Positions 41,444 to 49,662 of a stretch of DNA of 64,000 nt are shown here, piece after piece. The stretch comes from Pseudomonas silvicola (GTDB taxonomy: Bacteria; Pseudomonadota; Gammaproteobacteria; Pseudomonadales; Pseudomonadaceae): positions 3,450,001 through 3,514,000 of the forward strand of contig NZ_CP093280.1 of assembly GCF_026651855.1 (NCBI RefSeq), written 5' to 3'. The translations under genes were made by a program, and so were the position numbers. Within the stretch, counting starts at the first letter, position 1. Every line of letters begins with the position of its first letter. The notes under the pieces were generated by a model. The model was given only the letters and a program-made list of their open reading frames with translations, did no database searches and had not been told where the DNA came from.

Positions 41444-43423
41444 TCAGGAGGAGCGAGGCTTGCCGGTGCGCTTGGGTGCGGCCACCGGCTTGGTGCCCTC
41501 GCAGTCCGGATAACGCGAGCACGACCAGAAGGTACCGGTGCGGCCCTTGCGCTGGCGCATGGCGCTGCGGCACACCGGACACGCGGGGCCTTTGGCGGCT
41601 GGCACGCGTAGGGTCAGCGAGGCGTGGCTCTGCACCAGTTGCGTGAGCCAGGCGGCTTGCTTGGCCAGGAAGGTCTCGACGTCCAGCTGCCCCGATTCGA
41701 TGCGATCCAGCGCCTGCTCCCAGAGAGCAGTCAACACCGGGTCGGCGACTTCCGGCGGCACCGCCTCGATCAGCGTGTGCGCGGCCGCGGAGGCCGCTAG
41801 GCTGCGCTTTTTCTTCGCCAGGTAGCCGTGATCGATCAGCCCTTGGATGATCGCCGCGCGGGTGGCCTCGGTGCCGATGCCGATGCTGTCCTTGAGTTTC
41901 TGCTTCAGGCGCGGGTCGGCGACCTGGTTGGCAATGGTCTTCATCGCCTTGACCAGGGTACCTTCCGTGTAGGCTTTGGGCGGCTGGGTGCGGTGCGCAT
42001 TGACCACGGCGTCGAGCACGGGCAGCGACGCCCCCTCGCGCAGGGTCGGCAGGCGTTGGCTGGGTTCGCCCGGTTCGCTGCCGTCGGCCTCATCGATCAC
42101 CGCCTTCCAGCCGCGCACCTGGATCTGCTTGCCGCGAGCCTGCAGTTGGTCTTCGTCGCTTACGAGCAACACCTGGGTTTTCAGGTATTCGTGGTCAGGC
42201 AGGAACTGCGCCAGGTAACGCGCGCGAATCAGCGCGTAAACCGCCTGCTCGCGCTCGGACAGTTGCCCCAGGTCGAGGGTCACGGCCGTGGGGATGATGC
42301 CGTGGTGGGCTGTGATCTTGCTGCTGTTCCAGGCGCGTGAGCGTCGGCTCGGGTCGACTTCCTTCAGCCATTGGCCCAGCGACGGCGCGCTGGCCGCCAG
42401 CGCATGCAGCACGCGCGGCACCTCATCGAGCATGCTTTCGGGGAGGAAACCACAGTCGGTACGCGGGTAGGTCGTGGCCTTGTGGGTCTCGTACAGCGCC
42501 TGTGCCGTGTTCAAGGTGTCCTGTGCGCCGAGGCCAAGCTTGGCCGAGCAGATTTCCTGCAGTGTCCCCAGGTCGAAGGGCAGTGGCGGTCCTTCGCGTA
42601 CGCGCTCGATGTCAATGCTAGACACCAGTGCTTGGGCGCATTGCACTAGCCACCGCGCCGCCCGTTGCGCCACGGCCTCATCGATGCAACGCCCGCTGTC
42701 GTCACAACTGCCGGCAGGCGGCTGCCAGCGCGCCAAAAACACCATGTCCTCGGCCTGCAGCTGCGCATCGACGGTCCAGAACGGGCGGGGGACGAAGCTG
42801 GCGATGGCCCGATCACGCTCCACCACCAGGCGCAAGGTCGGCGTCTGCACGCGGCCCACCGGCAGCAGGCCGTCAAAGCCGGCACGCCGGCCGAGCAAGG
42901 TGAACAGCCGGCTGAGGTTGATGCCCACCAGCCAATCGGCGCGGGAGCGCGCCAGCGCACAGTGGTACAGCGACAGCGTCTGCTCGCCGGGGCGCAGGGC
43001 GACCAGTGCCTTGCGGATCGACGCCTCGTCCAGCGCCGAGAGCCACAGGCGCAGGATCGGCCCCTGGTAGCGGCACCGCTCGAGGATCTCGCGGGCGATC
43101 ATCTCGCCCTCGCGGTCCGCGTCGGTGGCGACCACCACCTCCTTGCAGGTGCGCAGCAGCTGTTCGATGACCTTCAACTGCGCCGCGACCTTGGTTTTGG
43201 CAACGACTTGCCAACGGCTTGGGATGATCGGCAGATCCTCCAAGGTCCAGCGTTTGTACTGCGCACCGTAGGTCTCCGGTGGCGCGGTCTCCAGCAGATG
43301 GCCCACGCACCAGGTCACGGTCACTGCGTTGCCCTGCAGGCAGCCGTCACCGCGGCGGTTGGCCTGCAGCACGCGGGCGATATCGCGGGCCTGGGAGGGT
43401 TTCTCGCAGATGTACAGGCGCAT
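41444..43423 (-). CDS. topB: DNA topoisomerase III
   Basis: The 659-residue enzyme is a type IA topoisomerase. It has a TOPRIM domain with ICEKPSQARDIARVL at residues 4-18 and VVVATDADREGEMIAREIL (DxD metal site, about 93-111). The catalytic Tyr lies in THKATTYPRTDCGFLP (about residue 318). A C-terminal CxxC zinc ribbon, CPVCRSAMRQRKGRTGTFWSCSRYPDC, is followed by a basic tail. The ICE copy decatenates or relaxes element DNA during replication and transfer. The start MRLYICEKPS at 43423 is the family start. Confidence 0.95.
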   Translation of the reverse strand: MRLYICEKPSQARDIARVLQANRRGDGCLQGNAVTVTWCVGHLLETAPPETYGAQYKRWTLEDLPIIPSRWQVVAKTKVAAQLKVIEQLLRTCKEVVVATDADREGEMIAREILERCRYQGPILRLWLSALDEASIRKALVALRPGEQTLSLYHCALARSRADWLVGINLSRLFTLLGRRAGFDGLLPVGRVQTPTLRLVVERDRAIASFVPRPFWTVDAQLQAEDMVFLARWQPPAGSCDDSGRCIDEAVAQRAARWLVQCAQALVSSIDIERVREGPPLPFDLGTLQEICSAKLGLGAQDTLNTAQALYETHKATTYPRTDCGFLPESMLDEVPRVLHALAASAPSLGQWLKEVDPSRRSRAWNSSKITAHHGIIPTAVTLDLGQLSEREQAVYALIRARYLAQFLPDHEYLKTQVLLVSDEDQLQARGKQIQVRGWKAVIDEADGSEPGEPSQRLPTLREGASLPVLDAVVNAHRTQPPKAYTEGTLVKAMKTIANQVADPRLKQKLKDSIGIGTEATRAAIIQGLIDHGYLAKKKRSLAASAAAHTLIEAVPPEVADPVLTALWEQALDRIESGQLDVETFLAKQAAWLTQLVQSHASLTLRVPAAKGPACPVCRSAMRQRKGRTGTFWSCSRYPDCEGTKPVAAPKRTGKPRSS

Positions 43424-43503
43424 GGCTAAGCTCCCCTGATCAGATAGCGACAGGGTGCGGGTGGGGTGGGAAAGATCCAGCGGAAAGCTGAAACGGTGTG
43501 CCC

Positions 43504-43860
43504 TTATTTGCGCGCCATGTGCGCGGCCAGGCGCTCGACGGAGTCGAGGGCAAATTGCCGGTCCTCGGCGCTGAGCTTGTCGAGCAACGCCGCAAACGCC
43601 TGCGCCTGGTCCTGCGCGCGGGGGCTGATGGCCACCAGCAGCTCGGCGGCCGAGCATTGGAAAATGTCCGCCAGCTGCAGCAGCTTGGTCACCGACAGAT
43701 CGACCAGGCCGCGCTCCAGGCGCGAGACCGCTTCGGCGCCGATCTCCAGGCGCTCGCCGAGGTCTTCTTGGGTCAGTTGGCGGGCGCGGCGCAGCTGGGC
43801 CAACTGGCGACCGATGTAACGTAGGCTAGGCTGTTTGGCGGGCAACGGGACGATCTCCAA
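43504..43860 (-). CDS. XRE-family helix-turn-helix repressor
   Basis: The 118-residue protein has an N-terminal Cro/C1-type domain (about 13-72) with QLAQLRRARQLTQEDLGERLEIGAEAVSRLERG. A helical C-terminal part follows (AQDQAQAFAALLDKLSAEDRQFALDSVERLA), suited to dimerisation. The start is a TTG with a weak ribosome site, so the first residues are uncertain. Two copies of a 15-bp palindromic site lie between it and the divergent small gene at 43983; it probably represses both directions. Confidence 0.88.
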   Translation of the reverse strand: MEIVPLPAKQPSLRYIGRQLAQLRRARQLTQEDLGERLEIGAEAVSRLERGLVDLSVTKLLQLADIFQCSAAELLVAISPRAQDQAQAFAALLDKLSAEDRQFALDSVERLAAHMARK

Positions 43861-43872
43861 TTCGACCCATAT

Positions 43873-43940
43873 GGTTGACCATCAACTCGAGCATATGAAC
43901 GCCCTGAAAGGTTGACTAACAACCTGTTGGGGCGTATTTA
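43873..43940 (+). promoter_or_regulatory. Paired operators and promoter between the XRE gene and the small plus-strand gene
   Basis: GGTTGACCATCAACT (43873-43887) and GGTTGACTAACAACC (43910-43924) share the form GGTTGACnAnCAACY and are 37 bp apart. The second overlaps the -35 TTGACT (43912-43917) of a promoter with -10 TATTTA (43935-43940) and a 17-bp spacer, reading into the gene at 43983. This is the arrangement of an autoregulated repressor with two operators. Confidence 0.65.
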
Positions 43941-43982
43941 GCTGAGAAAGTGCGGTACGACCTGTCAGCACAAGGAGGCAAC

Positions 43983-44210
43983 ATGGACCGTTCCGGTGAC
44001 GCCGACATGACGGCGCTGGAGATCAAGGCCTACGAACTATTCCTGGCGACTCACGTGGAGCCGAACAACCTGCAGGCGAGGGAGGCGTTGGCCAGTTGGG
44101 TCAAGCAGCGTCCGGCGCATTGGCAGGCGTTCCGTGCCCTGGACCAGCACCTGTACGAGGTAGCCCTGCTGCTGGCGCACGCCCAGCACGAGCTCGCCCG
44201 CCAGCAGTAA
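43983..44210 (+). CDS. Small DUF4880/FecR-N-like protein
   Basis: The 75-residue protein has one helical unit, ALEIKAYELFLATHVEPNNLQAREALASWVKQRPAHWQAFRALDQHL (about 10-55). This resembles the N-terminal DUF4880 segment of FecR anti-sigma regulators, where such a unit binds the sigma factor. No transmembrane or periplasmic FecR domain follows, and no sigma-factor gene is near. AGGAGG stands 4 bp before the ATG, an unusually strong ribosome site, and an XRE operator covers its promoter. A small repressible regulator or anti-regulator is likely. Confidence 0.65.
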   Translation: MDRSGDADMTALEIKAYELFLATHVEPNNLQAREALASWVKQRPAHWQAFRALDQHLYEVALLLAHAQHELARQQ

Positions 44211-44310
44211 TCAAGGGTTGCAGGGGATGCGGTGGCTGCACGCCGGACAGGTTGCCGGCCCAGCGTGAGCCTCGCGTTGAGCCGGCGCGATTCCACCGAC
44301 GTCCACACCC

Positions 44311-44748
44311 TCACTCCGCTTTGCGCGCGCCTTTCTTGCCGCCGGTCTTGCGCGCCGAGCCGTCGCCCTTGGTCGGCTCGCTGGCCTTCTCGCGCATGGT
44401 CACCGACGCCAGGCGGTGAGGCAGGATGCCGATGCGCCGCGCTTCCACCTTGAACGTCACCCGCGCGTTGTCCTCGCTGTCCTCCCATTCGTCCTTGACC
44501 GTGCGGCCCTCGACCAGAATGCGCATGCCTTTCTGGAACAGCGTGCTCCAGTGCTCGGCATCCCGATGCCAGAGCTCCACCGGCGCCCAGTAACCGCCGC
44601 GATCCTCATAACCGCCTTCGCGCGGCACCGGGTTGTCGAAGTACACGTTCAGCCGCAGCAGGCGCCGCGGCTCGTCGGGGTTGGTGTTGAATTCTTGGAA
44701 TTCGGGGACGCTGCCGATGTTGCCTTCGCCGACAAACAGAGTGCTCAT
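44311..44748 (-). CDS. ssb: Single-stranded DNA-binding protein
   Basis: The 145-residue protein has an OB fold (about 1-110): STLFVGEGNIGSVPEFQEF, LLRLNVYFDNPVP, YWAPVELWHRDAEHW and KGMRILVEGRTVKDEWEDSE. A basic tail rich in Lys, Gly and Arg (about 120-145) follows and lacks the acidic tip of chromosomal SSB, as is usual for ICE SSBs. It coats the transferred or replicating strand and may protect it on entry. The start overlaps the stop of the DUF3158 gene. Confidence 0.9.
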   Translation of the reverse strand: MSTLFVGEGNIGSVPEFQEFNTNPDEPRRLLRLNVYFDNPVPREGGYEDRGGYWAPVELWHRDAEHWSTLFQKGMRILVEGRTVKDEWEDSEDNARVTFKVEARRIGILPHRLASVTMREKASEPTKGDGSARKTGGKKGARKAE

Positions 44749-45254
44749 GGTTGCTGCTCCACGGTGGGGGTAGAGGAGTGATCGAAGAGGGTCTCGGCAG
44801 CCTGCAGCTTGGTCGCGCTCGCCGTCGCGTGCCGGTGCAGCGAATGCAGGCTGCTCATCTGCAGGTTCAGGGTGATGCGGTTGACCTCCAGCTGCAGCAG
44901 CGCCTCGCGCACCGCCTGCGCCAGCTGTGGCTGTGCCATCGCCCGCTGCCACACCAGCGCGCCCATGCGATTGAAGTCACGGCTGCGCCAGCGCAGGAAG
45001 TTGGTGCCGGCCGCACTGCGCTGGGCCACCAGACGCAGGTCGAGCAGCGAGAAGGGTGGTTGCGCCACGATGGCCAGCAGCACGCCCATCAGTTCGCCGA
45101 CCTGGGTTTCCAGGCGCAGCGCGGTATCGGCCAGTTGCTGCAGCTCCCCCTTACCCTTAAAAGGCTTTAAAAGGCCTTTTAGGGAGGCACCCTGTTCGAA
45201 CTGCCGATAGGCATCCGTTGACAGGCGCCGGGCAATCGCCTCGGCCAGGGTCAT
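44745..45254 (-). CDS. DUF3158-family ICE protein
   Basis: The 169-residue, mainly helical protein matches DUF3158, found only between TIGR03761 and SSB genes in ICEs. Markers are YRQFEQGASLKGLLKPFKGKGELQQLADTALRLE (residues 16-50) and SLLDLRLVAQRSAAGTNFLRWR. The function is unknown. The segment encoding KGLLKPFKGKG contains a perfect 12-bp palindrome (AAAAGGCCTTTT, 45169-45180) and an 11-mer also found before traI. It overlaps its neighbours by 4 bp at each end. Confidence 0.87.
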   Translation of the reverse strand: MTLAEAIARRLSTDAYRQFEQGASLKGLLKPFKGKGELQQLADTALRLETQVGELMGVLLAIVAQPPFSLLDLRLVAQRSAAGTNFLRWRSRDFNRMGALVWQRAMAQPQLAQAVREALLQLEVNRITLNLQMSSLHSLHRHATASATKLQAAETLFDHSSTPTVEQQP

Positions 45255-46012
45255 GCCGCACCGCCTTCGGGCTGGACGGCTGGCTCAGGCACGAACGGCA
45301 CGCTTTCCGGCTCATCCCCGAGATCCTCCTCCTGACGGACAGTGGGATGGCGCAAGGTCGGCGGGGCGAACTGCGAACGCCGCAGGCCTTCGAGGATGTC
45401 CTGCGGCGGCAGGCCAAACTTGTCCACGGCGTCGCGCGCGCGGGCATTGTTGGCGGCCATGTCATCGCGGCTGACGCCGGCCAGGCGGTAGCGCTGCGCC
45501 AGGCCAAACAGACTACGCAGCAGGTGCGCACCGCGGTCGATCCAGATTTCCATGTCGCTGCGGCCGATCAGCGCCGTGTGATGGGCCAGCAGCACCCTTC
45601 GCACCAGCGTGTCGTAGTCGGTCAGCAGGTAGACCGCAAGAAACCCCAACTGGCTGCCGATAAACAGCGGCAGGGTCACCGGGTGGATGTTGAGGTTGTC
45701 GCCGATGTCGACCTGGCTGGGCAGGTCACGCTCCAGGCGGCCCACTTGCTCGGACAGGGCGAGCATCTCGGCTTTGGCCAGCAGCAGTTTCTCTTCCAAC
45801 TGCAGCATGAACCAGTCGGCGAAGGGGTCATCCTGGCTGCTGGCCTGTTTGAGCAGGTTGGTGACGCTGATGTAGCCGGCCATGCCCATGATCGCATGCA
45901 CGCCTTCACGCGCGAGGCGCCCCTGCCACAGGCGAGCGGCGTGATGGGTGTGCAGCGTAAGGGTAATGCTGCTGCGCAATGAACCCAGGTTGAGTTGGTA
46001 GTGGTCGACCAT
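45251..46012 (-). CDS. Integrating conjugative element protein, TIGR03761 (PFL_4669) family
   Basis: The 253-residue protein begins LGSLRSSITLTLHTHHAARLWQGR and continues with a helical region (VTNLLKQASSQDDPFADWFMLQLEEKLLLAKAEM). It ends with an acidic, proline-rich tail. It matches TIGR03761, part of the replication and maintenance module of these ICEs. No catalytic motif is seen; a DNA-binding or partition-linked role is assumed from context. It is coupled to DUF3158 by a 4-bp overlap, and 250 bp without a gene precede it. Confidence 0.88.
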   Translation of the reverse strand: MVDHYQLNLGSLRSSITLTLHTHHAARLWQGRLAREGVHAIMGMAGYISVTNLLKQASSQDDPFADWFMLQLEEKLLLAKAEMLALSEQVGRLERDLPSQVDIGDNLNIHPVTLPLFIGSQLGFLAVYLLTDYDTLVRRVLLAHHTALIGRSDMEIWIDRGAHLLRSLFGLAQRYRLAGVSRDDMAANNARARDAVDKFGLPPQDILEGLRRSQFAPPTLRHPTVRQEEDLGDEPESVPFVPEPAVQPEGGAA

Positions 46013-46266
46013 CGCCGGTTCCTCGCCGTGGAGATGGCGCTACCTTGGTTGGTCTGGCAACGGTCGACAGCCATCAATGCGAAGGTGCTGGGCTCACATT
46101 GGGAGAGCCTGCGGAACTACCTGGAATCGATTTCGTGAGCATGGTGTCCAGTAAGTGCCAGGCAACTGATCGTGGGCATCGAGCCGCTATGTCCATGGCC
46201 CTGCATTCAATGATCGATTTCCCCCCGCCGTAGCACAGGCTGGACGCGATTTGATGTGTATCGAAT

Positions 46267-47475
46267 CTAAGGTGTGCCACTGATGAGCCGACAACGCAGC
46301 TTCAGCTCTTCCAGGCATGCCCGCGCGAGGGGGGAGGCATTGCGACTGCCCGTTGCCTTCGCCGCACTGCTTGCAGGCGCCGAAGGTCGAACAACCGCCA
46401 CGGCCGGTGTTTCTCCAGTAACTTCGCTTCTGGCCGCCCACAGGGTGAACTCACCTCGACAGGCGCGTTTGATCAATCCCATCAGGTAGGCGATGGGTTT
46501 GCGGATCTCACCCCGGGCGCACCGCACCGCCGCCTCATTGATGACCGCTTGGCGCTGTTCGGGATCGAGCTGGTGCAACGCATGCGCTGCCATGCGCTGC
46601 TCACCCGGGCTCAGCTGCAGGCCGTCCGGCCATTGCGACGATCCGGCGCTCGCGAGCGGTACTGTACTTTTTTTGCTTTGTTCTTTTTGTACAGTACGCG
46701 CAGTGCCTGGATTCCGAACGGCTAATGAATCCGGGGCGATGCCACTGAGTTCGGGATGCTCACCCACGACCGCCGCGGCGCGAACGGGGTCCAGACTGGT
46801 CCGTTCGGAATCTTTTGGCGCGCCGGGTTCTAGCGCCAGGACCTGTTGCGGTGAGGTGGGCCGCGCCACATCAAAATCCTGCAACGCGTCCCCAGGCACG
46901 GCAGGGTCTGCGCGCAGTTCCTCGAGCACATGGCGGGCCACGTCGCGCACGCCTTTGGTAGCGTGGCTAAGGGCTTGCTTAATGAGCGCCATATACTCGG
47001 TGTCTCGAGCGATCGCCTCTGCGGGAGTCAGCGGGGCATCGTGCAGCTCGTAGACGCAACCCCGCAGGCAACCATGCTCGTCTCGTGCGCGCTCGACCAG
47101 GGTGAGCCAGCGCGTGACCCGCAATACGTTCAAAGCCCGGGCGATGGTCTCACGCGAAGCTTGGGCGCCGCAGGGGCTGGTGGCCAGGTAGGGCTGCAAG
47201 TCCTCGTAGCGCGGTGCTCGCAAGTTCTTTTCGCTCACCAGCCAGCGCAATACCTGCCAGGTATTGCGCTCCAGCGGGGTCAGGCGTCGATCCAGCAACA
47301 AGGCCCGTGGCATCGGGTCAGTGCCGCGGTAAACATAGCCCGGCTCGTCAGTGTCAGCCGTCGCCATGGACGCCTGCTCGCCGGCCTGTCGCGCCTGCTC
47401 TTGCTGCAACCGCTCCAGAACCTCATTGGACTGGCGCACGACGTCACGCCAATCGACACTGTAGAACTTCAGCAT
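46267..47475 (-). CDS. STY4528-family replication initiation-like protein
   Basis: The 402-residue protein has a winged-helix N-terminal region (about 55-150), with LDRRLTPLERNTWQVLRWL and SRETIARALNVLRVTRWLTLVERARD, as in replication initiators. A helical middle, a low-complexity linker (about 240-285), and a second helical domain with QLSPGEQRMAAHALHQLDPEQRQAVINEAAVR follow. It belongs to the STY4528 pathogenicity-island replication family. The linker DNA holds an inverted repeat around an A-rich tract (46659-46697), which may be a binding site. It overlaps DUF2857 by 7 bp. Confidence 0.87.
   Translation of the reverse strand: MLKFYSVDWRDVVRQSNEVLERLQQEQARQAGEQASMATADTDEPGYVYRGTDPMPRALLLDRRLTPLERNTWQVLRWLVSEKNLRAPRYEDLQPYLATSPCGAQASRETIARALNVLRVTRWLTLVERARDEHGCLRGCVYELHDAPLTPAEAIARDTEYMALIKQALSHATKGVRDVARHVLEELRADPAVPGDALQDFDVARPTSPQQVLALEPGAPKDSERTSLDPVRAAAVVGEHPELSGIAPDSLAVRNPGTARTVQKEQSKKSTVPLASAGSSQWPDGLQLSPGEQRMAAHALHQLDPEQRQAVINEAAVRCARGEIRKPIAYLMGLIKRACRGEFTLWAARSEVTGETPAVAVVRPSAPASSAAKATGSRNASPLARACLEELKLRCRLISGTP
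46659..46697. repeat. GTACTGTAC/GTACAGTAC inverted repeat around a T/A tract
   Basis: GTACTGTAC (46659-46667) and GTACAGTAC (46689-46697) are exact reverse complements flanking 21 bp that are nearly all T on the plus strand. They lie inside the STY4528 coding linker. The layout resembles a protein-binding site with a bent or easily melted centre. Confidence 0.75.
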
Positions 47476-48020
47476 GGCGCACCTCCGTACAGCTCGATCT
47501 GCTGCCACACCAGCGTCAGGCTGATGTGCTGCTCTTCAGCCAGCATCATCATGGCGTCGAGTGGGTCATTGTCCGGGTCGTCCGCGCGCAACTGGCTCCA
47601 GCGGTTCCAGACGGCATGCTCCTGAGCTTCGCTAAGCTGAATCGGCCGGCCTCGGTGCGTCTCGATCTGCAGCACCCGGCGACGCAACGCGGTTTCCGAA
47701 TGGTCCAGGCCAAAACAGCGGTACATGATGCTGGAACTGGCACCCAGCTTGAGGGCGCGGTTGATCAGGCGCTCGTTCTGCTCATCGCGTTCAGCCTGGA
47801 TGATCAGCCGACGCAGCACCGTGAGGTCGACCTTGATCTCCACCCAGGAGATGCTCGAATGCGCCAGGTGCGAAAGCGTGGTGGGCGGCAGGGATTGCAA
47901 TACCTTGATGTCCTCGTCGTCCAGGCCCAATGCCTTGCAGCGTTGCAAGCGGCCATGGTGCAGCTCATGCAGGACCTGGTTGAGCATGGCGTGGTTCAAC
48001 AGATTGAAGGTCGTACCCAT
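47469..48020 (-). CDS. DUF2857-family ICE protein
   Basis: The 183-residue helical protein matches DUF2857, which stands between ParB and STY4528 in these elements. Markers are LNQVLHELHHGRLQRCKALGLDDEDIKVLQSLP (residues 13-45), RALKLGASSSIMYRCFGL and SEAQEHAVWNRWSQL. The middle segment looks like a helix-turn-helix, so DNA binding (possibly as a flagellar-regulator-like FlhC/FlhD-type activator partner) is possible, but no function is established. It may act with the STY4528 protein, whose gene it overlaps. Confidence 0.87.
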   Translation of the reverse strand: MGTTFNLLNHAMLNQVLHELHHGRLQRCKALGLDDEDIKVLQSLPPTTLSHLAHSSISWVEIKVDLTVLRRLIIQAERDEQNERLINRALKLGASSSIMYRCFGLDHSETALRRRVLQIETHRGRPIQLSEAQEHAVWNRWSQLRADDPDNDPLDAMMMLAEEQHISLTLVWQQIELYGGAPC

Positions 48021-48036
48021 GGGGCACCTCCGGTTA

Positions 48037-49602
48037 TTAGCGAGCGGGCAACAGCAGTAGTTCGATCAAGCGTCGGGACGTGCGAACCAGCGAAAGGGCT
48101 TGTTCGAACTGGACATCGGGCAGACGCTCAAGCTTTTGCGTCAAAGCAGGGCGCCCCTGCAGAGGCAGGTCATAGATGCCCGTCAGTAGTTGGCCAAATA
48201 AGGCCGCCGGTAACTGCTGGCGTTGCTCCTGGTTGACGTCATCGTGCAGGCGCAGCAAGGCCGCCAAGATCAGTTGGATACCGATGCCGCGGGTGTTGAG
48301 TGACGCAGCTGGCGGAGCACAGAGAACAAAGCCCAGTCCGGTCTCTGAGGGCTCGACCAAATGCCGGGCCTCGGCGTAGCCGGCCAGCTCTGCCGCCAGG
48401 GCGAGGCAGTTGTTGCGCAATTGGGTAACATCAGTGTGTTCGTTGGGCCGCGCTGACAAGGCGTCCACTGACGCCGGCCGGTTTGCCGGCGGCTGTTGGG
48501 GAGCTGGTAGCGCCGATGCGGTATCAGAGGGTAGGGTGTCCCCCGAATCGACGTCAGGTTGCTCACTGGCTGCTGCAGGGGCGGGGAGTTGGTCGTGGCC
48601 GTCGAGTGTCGTGACAATCTGGCGTTCTACGTTCTTCGCCGAATGATCAGGTTCCAGGTCGGGACACCCCAATGATGTCGGGGACTGAGGGAGAGGCTCT
48701 GGCGATAACAGCGACGTTGCCAACTCTGGAACGCTCACCCCATACGGCTGGTCCTGCAGCAGTTCAAGCGCCAACAGCCGAGGTGAGCGCTCCAGCGCGG
48801 CCGCCATTGTGTCGAGGAGGGCATCTTGCACCTCGCTGACATCCAGCTCCCCAATCGCCTCGTCAAATCCGGACAGGACGTCAAACCACAACGGTCCAAA
48901 GCCATTTACTTCCGCTGCCATACGATTCCAGGTGGCCTGTGCACGACTGCGCAAGGAAATGACGCGTTCGATGGCGTGTTTGCCGAGGCCTGCATAAAGC
49001 CGCTGGGGAATGGCGGGGAGCAGGTGGATCAAAGTGTCGAACATGCGACTGATGTGCGGTTGAGAGATCGGGTAGCCGTCCTTGCTCAAGCGGCTTGCCA
49101 GCTCGCGCTGGCTCAGTGTTTTTCCATCCTCCTGCAGCAAATCCCTGGCTTTGGCCACGGCCAGCGCTCGTTCAATGAAGGTCAGGGGCCCATGCAGGTC
49201 GCTTTCCGCCAGGTGACCCAGCAGGGCATGGGTCTCTGATCGCCACGGCCGGAACAGGCAGGAAATGCGGAAGAAACGCTCGTCCCGGGTCTCCTGCCAC
49301 AGTTCGCCGAGAATGCTCAAGCGCGTGTTGCCGCCATTGCTGATGATGAAGTGGCGTTCGTGCGGCCGGCGGGTAATTGACGGCGGCTGGTCCAACCCGC
49401 GTTCGCTGATGGACGCTTTAAGCTCCTCGTACAGCGGGTTGCGAATGAACCGCGGGTTGTGATCATAAGGGCGCAGTTGCTCCAGGGTGACCACCATCGG
49501 TGTATCACAGGCAGGATCTGTCGGTTGCTCCAGGCCAGACGTGCTGGGAAAGTGGGAGTGCTGCAGCTTGCGGGTGATTTCCTCGGAGGTCGGTGTCTTC
49601 AT
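48037..49602 (-). CDS. parB: ParB-family partition protein (TIGR03764)
   Basis: The 521-residue protein has the ParB/Spo0J N-terminal domain (about 30-130) with VVTLEQLRPYDHNPRFIRNPLYEELKASI, the CTPase-type GGNTRLSIL motif and a central helix-turn-helix (TLSQRELASRLSKDGYPISQPHISRMFDTL, about 160-190). A long C-terminal region specific to ICE ParB (TIGR03764) follows. With ParA it would keep the excised, replicating ICE in dividing cells. The start MKTPTSEEIT at 49602 is preferred over a codon 18 bp upstream. Confidence 0.9.
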   Translation of the reverse strand: MKTPTSEEITRKLQHSHFPSTSGLEQPTDPACDTPMVVTLEQLRPYDHNPRFIRNPLYEELKASISERGLDQPPSITRRPHERHFIISNGGNTRLSILGELWQETRDERFFRISCLFRPWRSETHALLGHLAESDLHGPLTFIERALAVAKARDLLQEDGKTLSQRELASRLSKDGYPISQPHISRMFDTLIHLLPAIPQRLYAGLGKHAIERVISLRSRAQATWNRMAAEVNGFGPLWFDVLSGFDEAIGELDVSEVQDALLDTMAAALERSPRLLALELLQDQPYGVSVPELATSLLSPEPLPQSPTSLGCPDLEPDHSAKNVERQIVTTLDGHDQLPAPAAASEQPDVDSGDTLPSDTASALPAPQQPPANRPASVDALSARPNEHTDVTQLRNNCLALAAELAGYAEARHLVEPSETGLGFVLCAPPAASLNTRGIGIQLILAALLRLHDDVNQEQRQQLPAALFGQLLTGIYDLPLQGRPALTQKLERLPDVQFEQALSLVRTSRRLIELLLLPAR

Positions 49603-49662
49603 GAGGGCAGCCCGGGTCAAGCCACGACCGGGGACGGACGCGGCACGGTGGTTGGAGAATAC

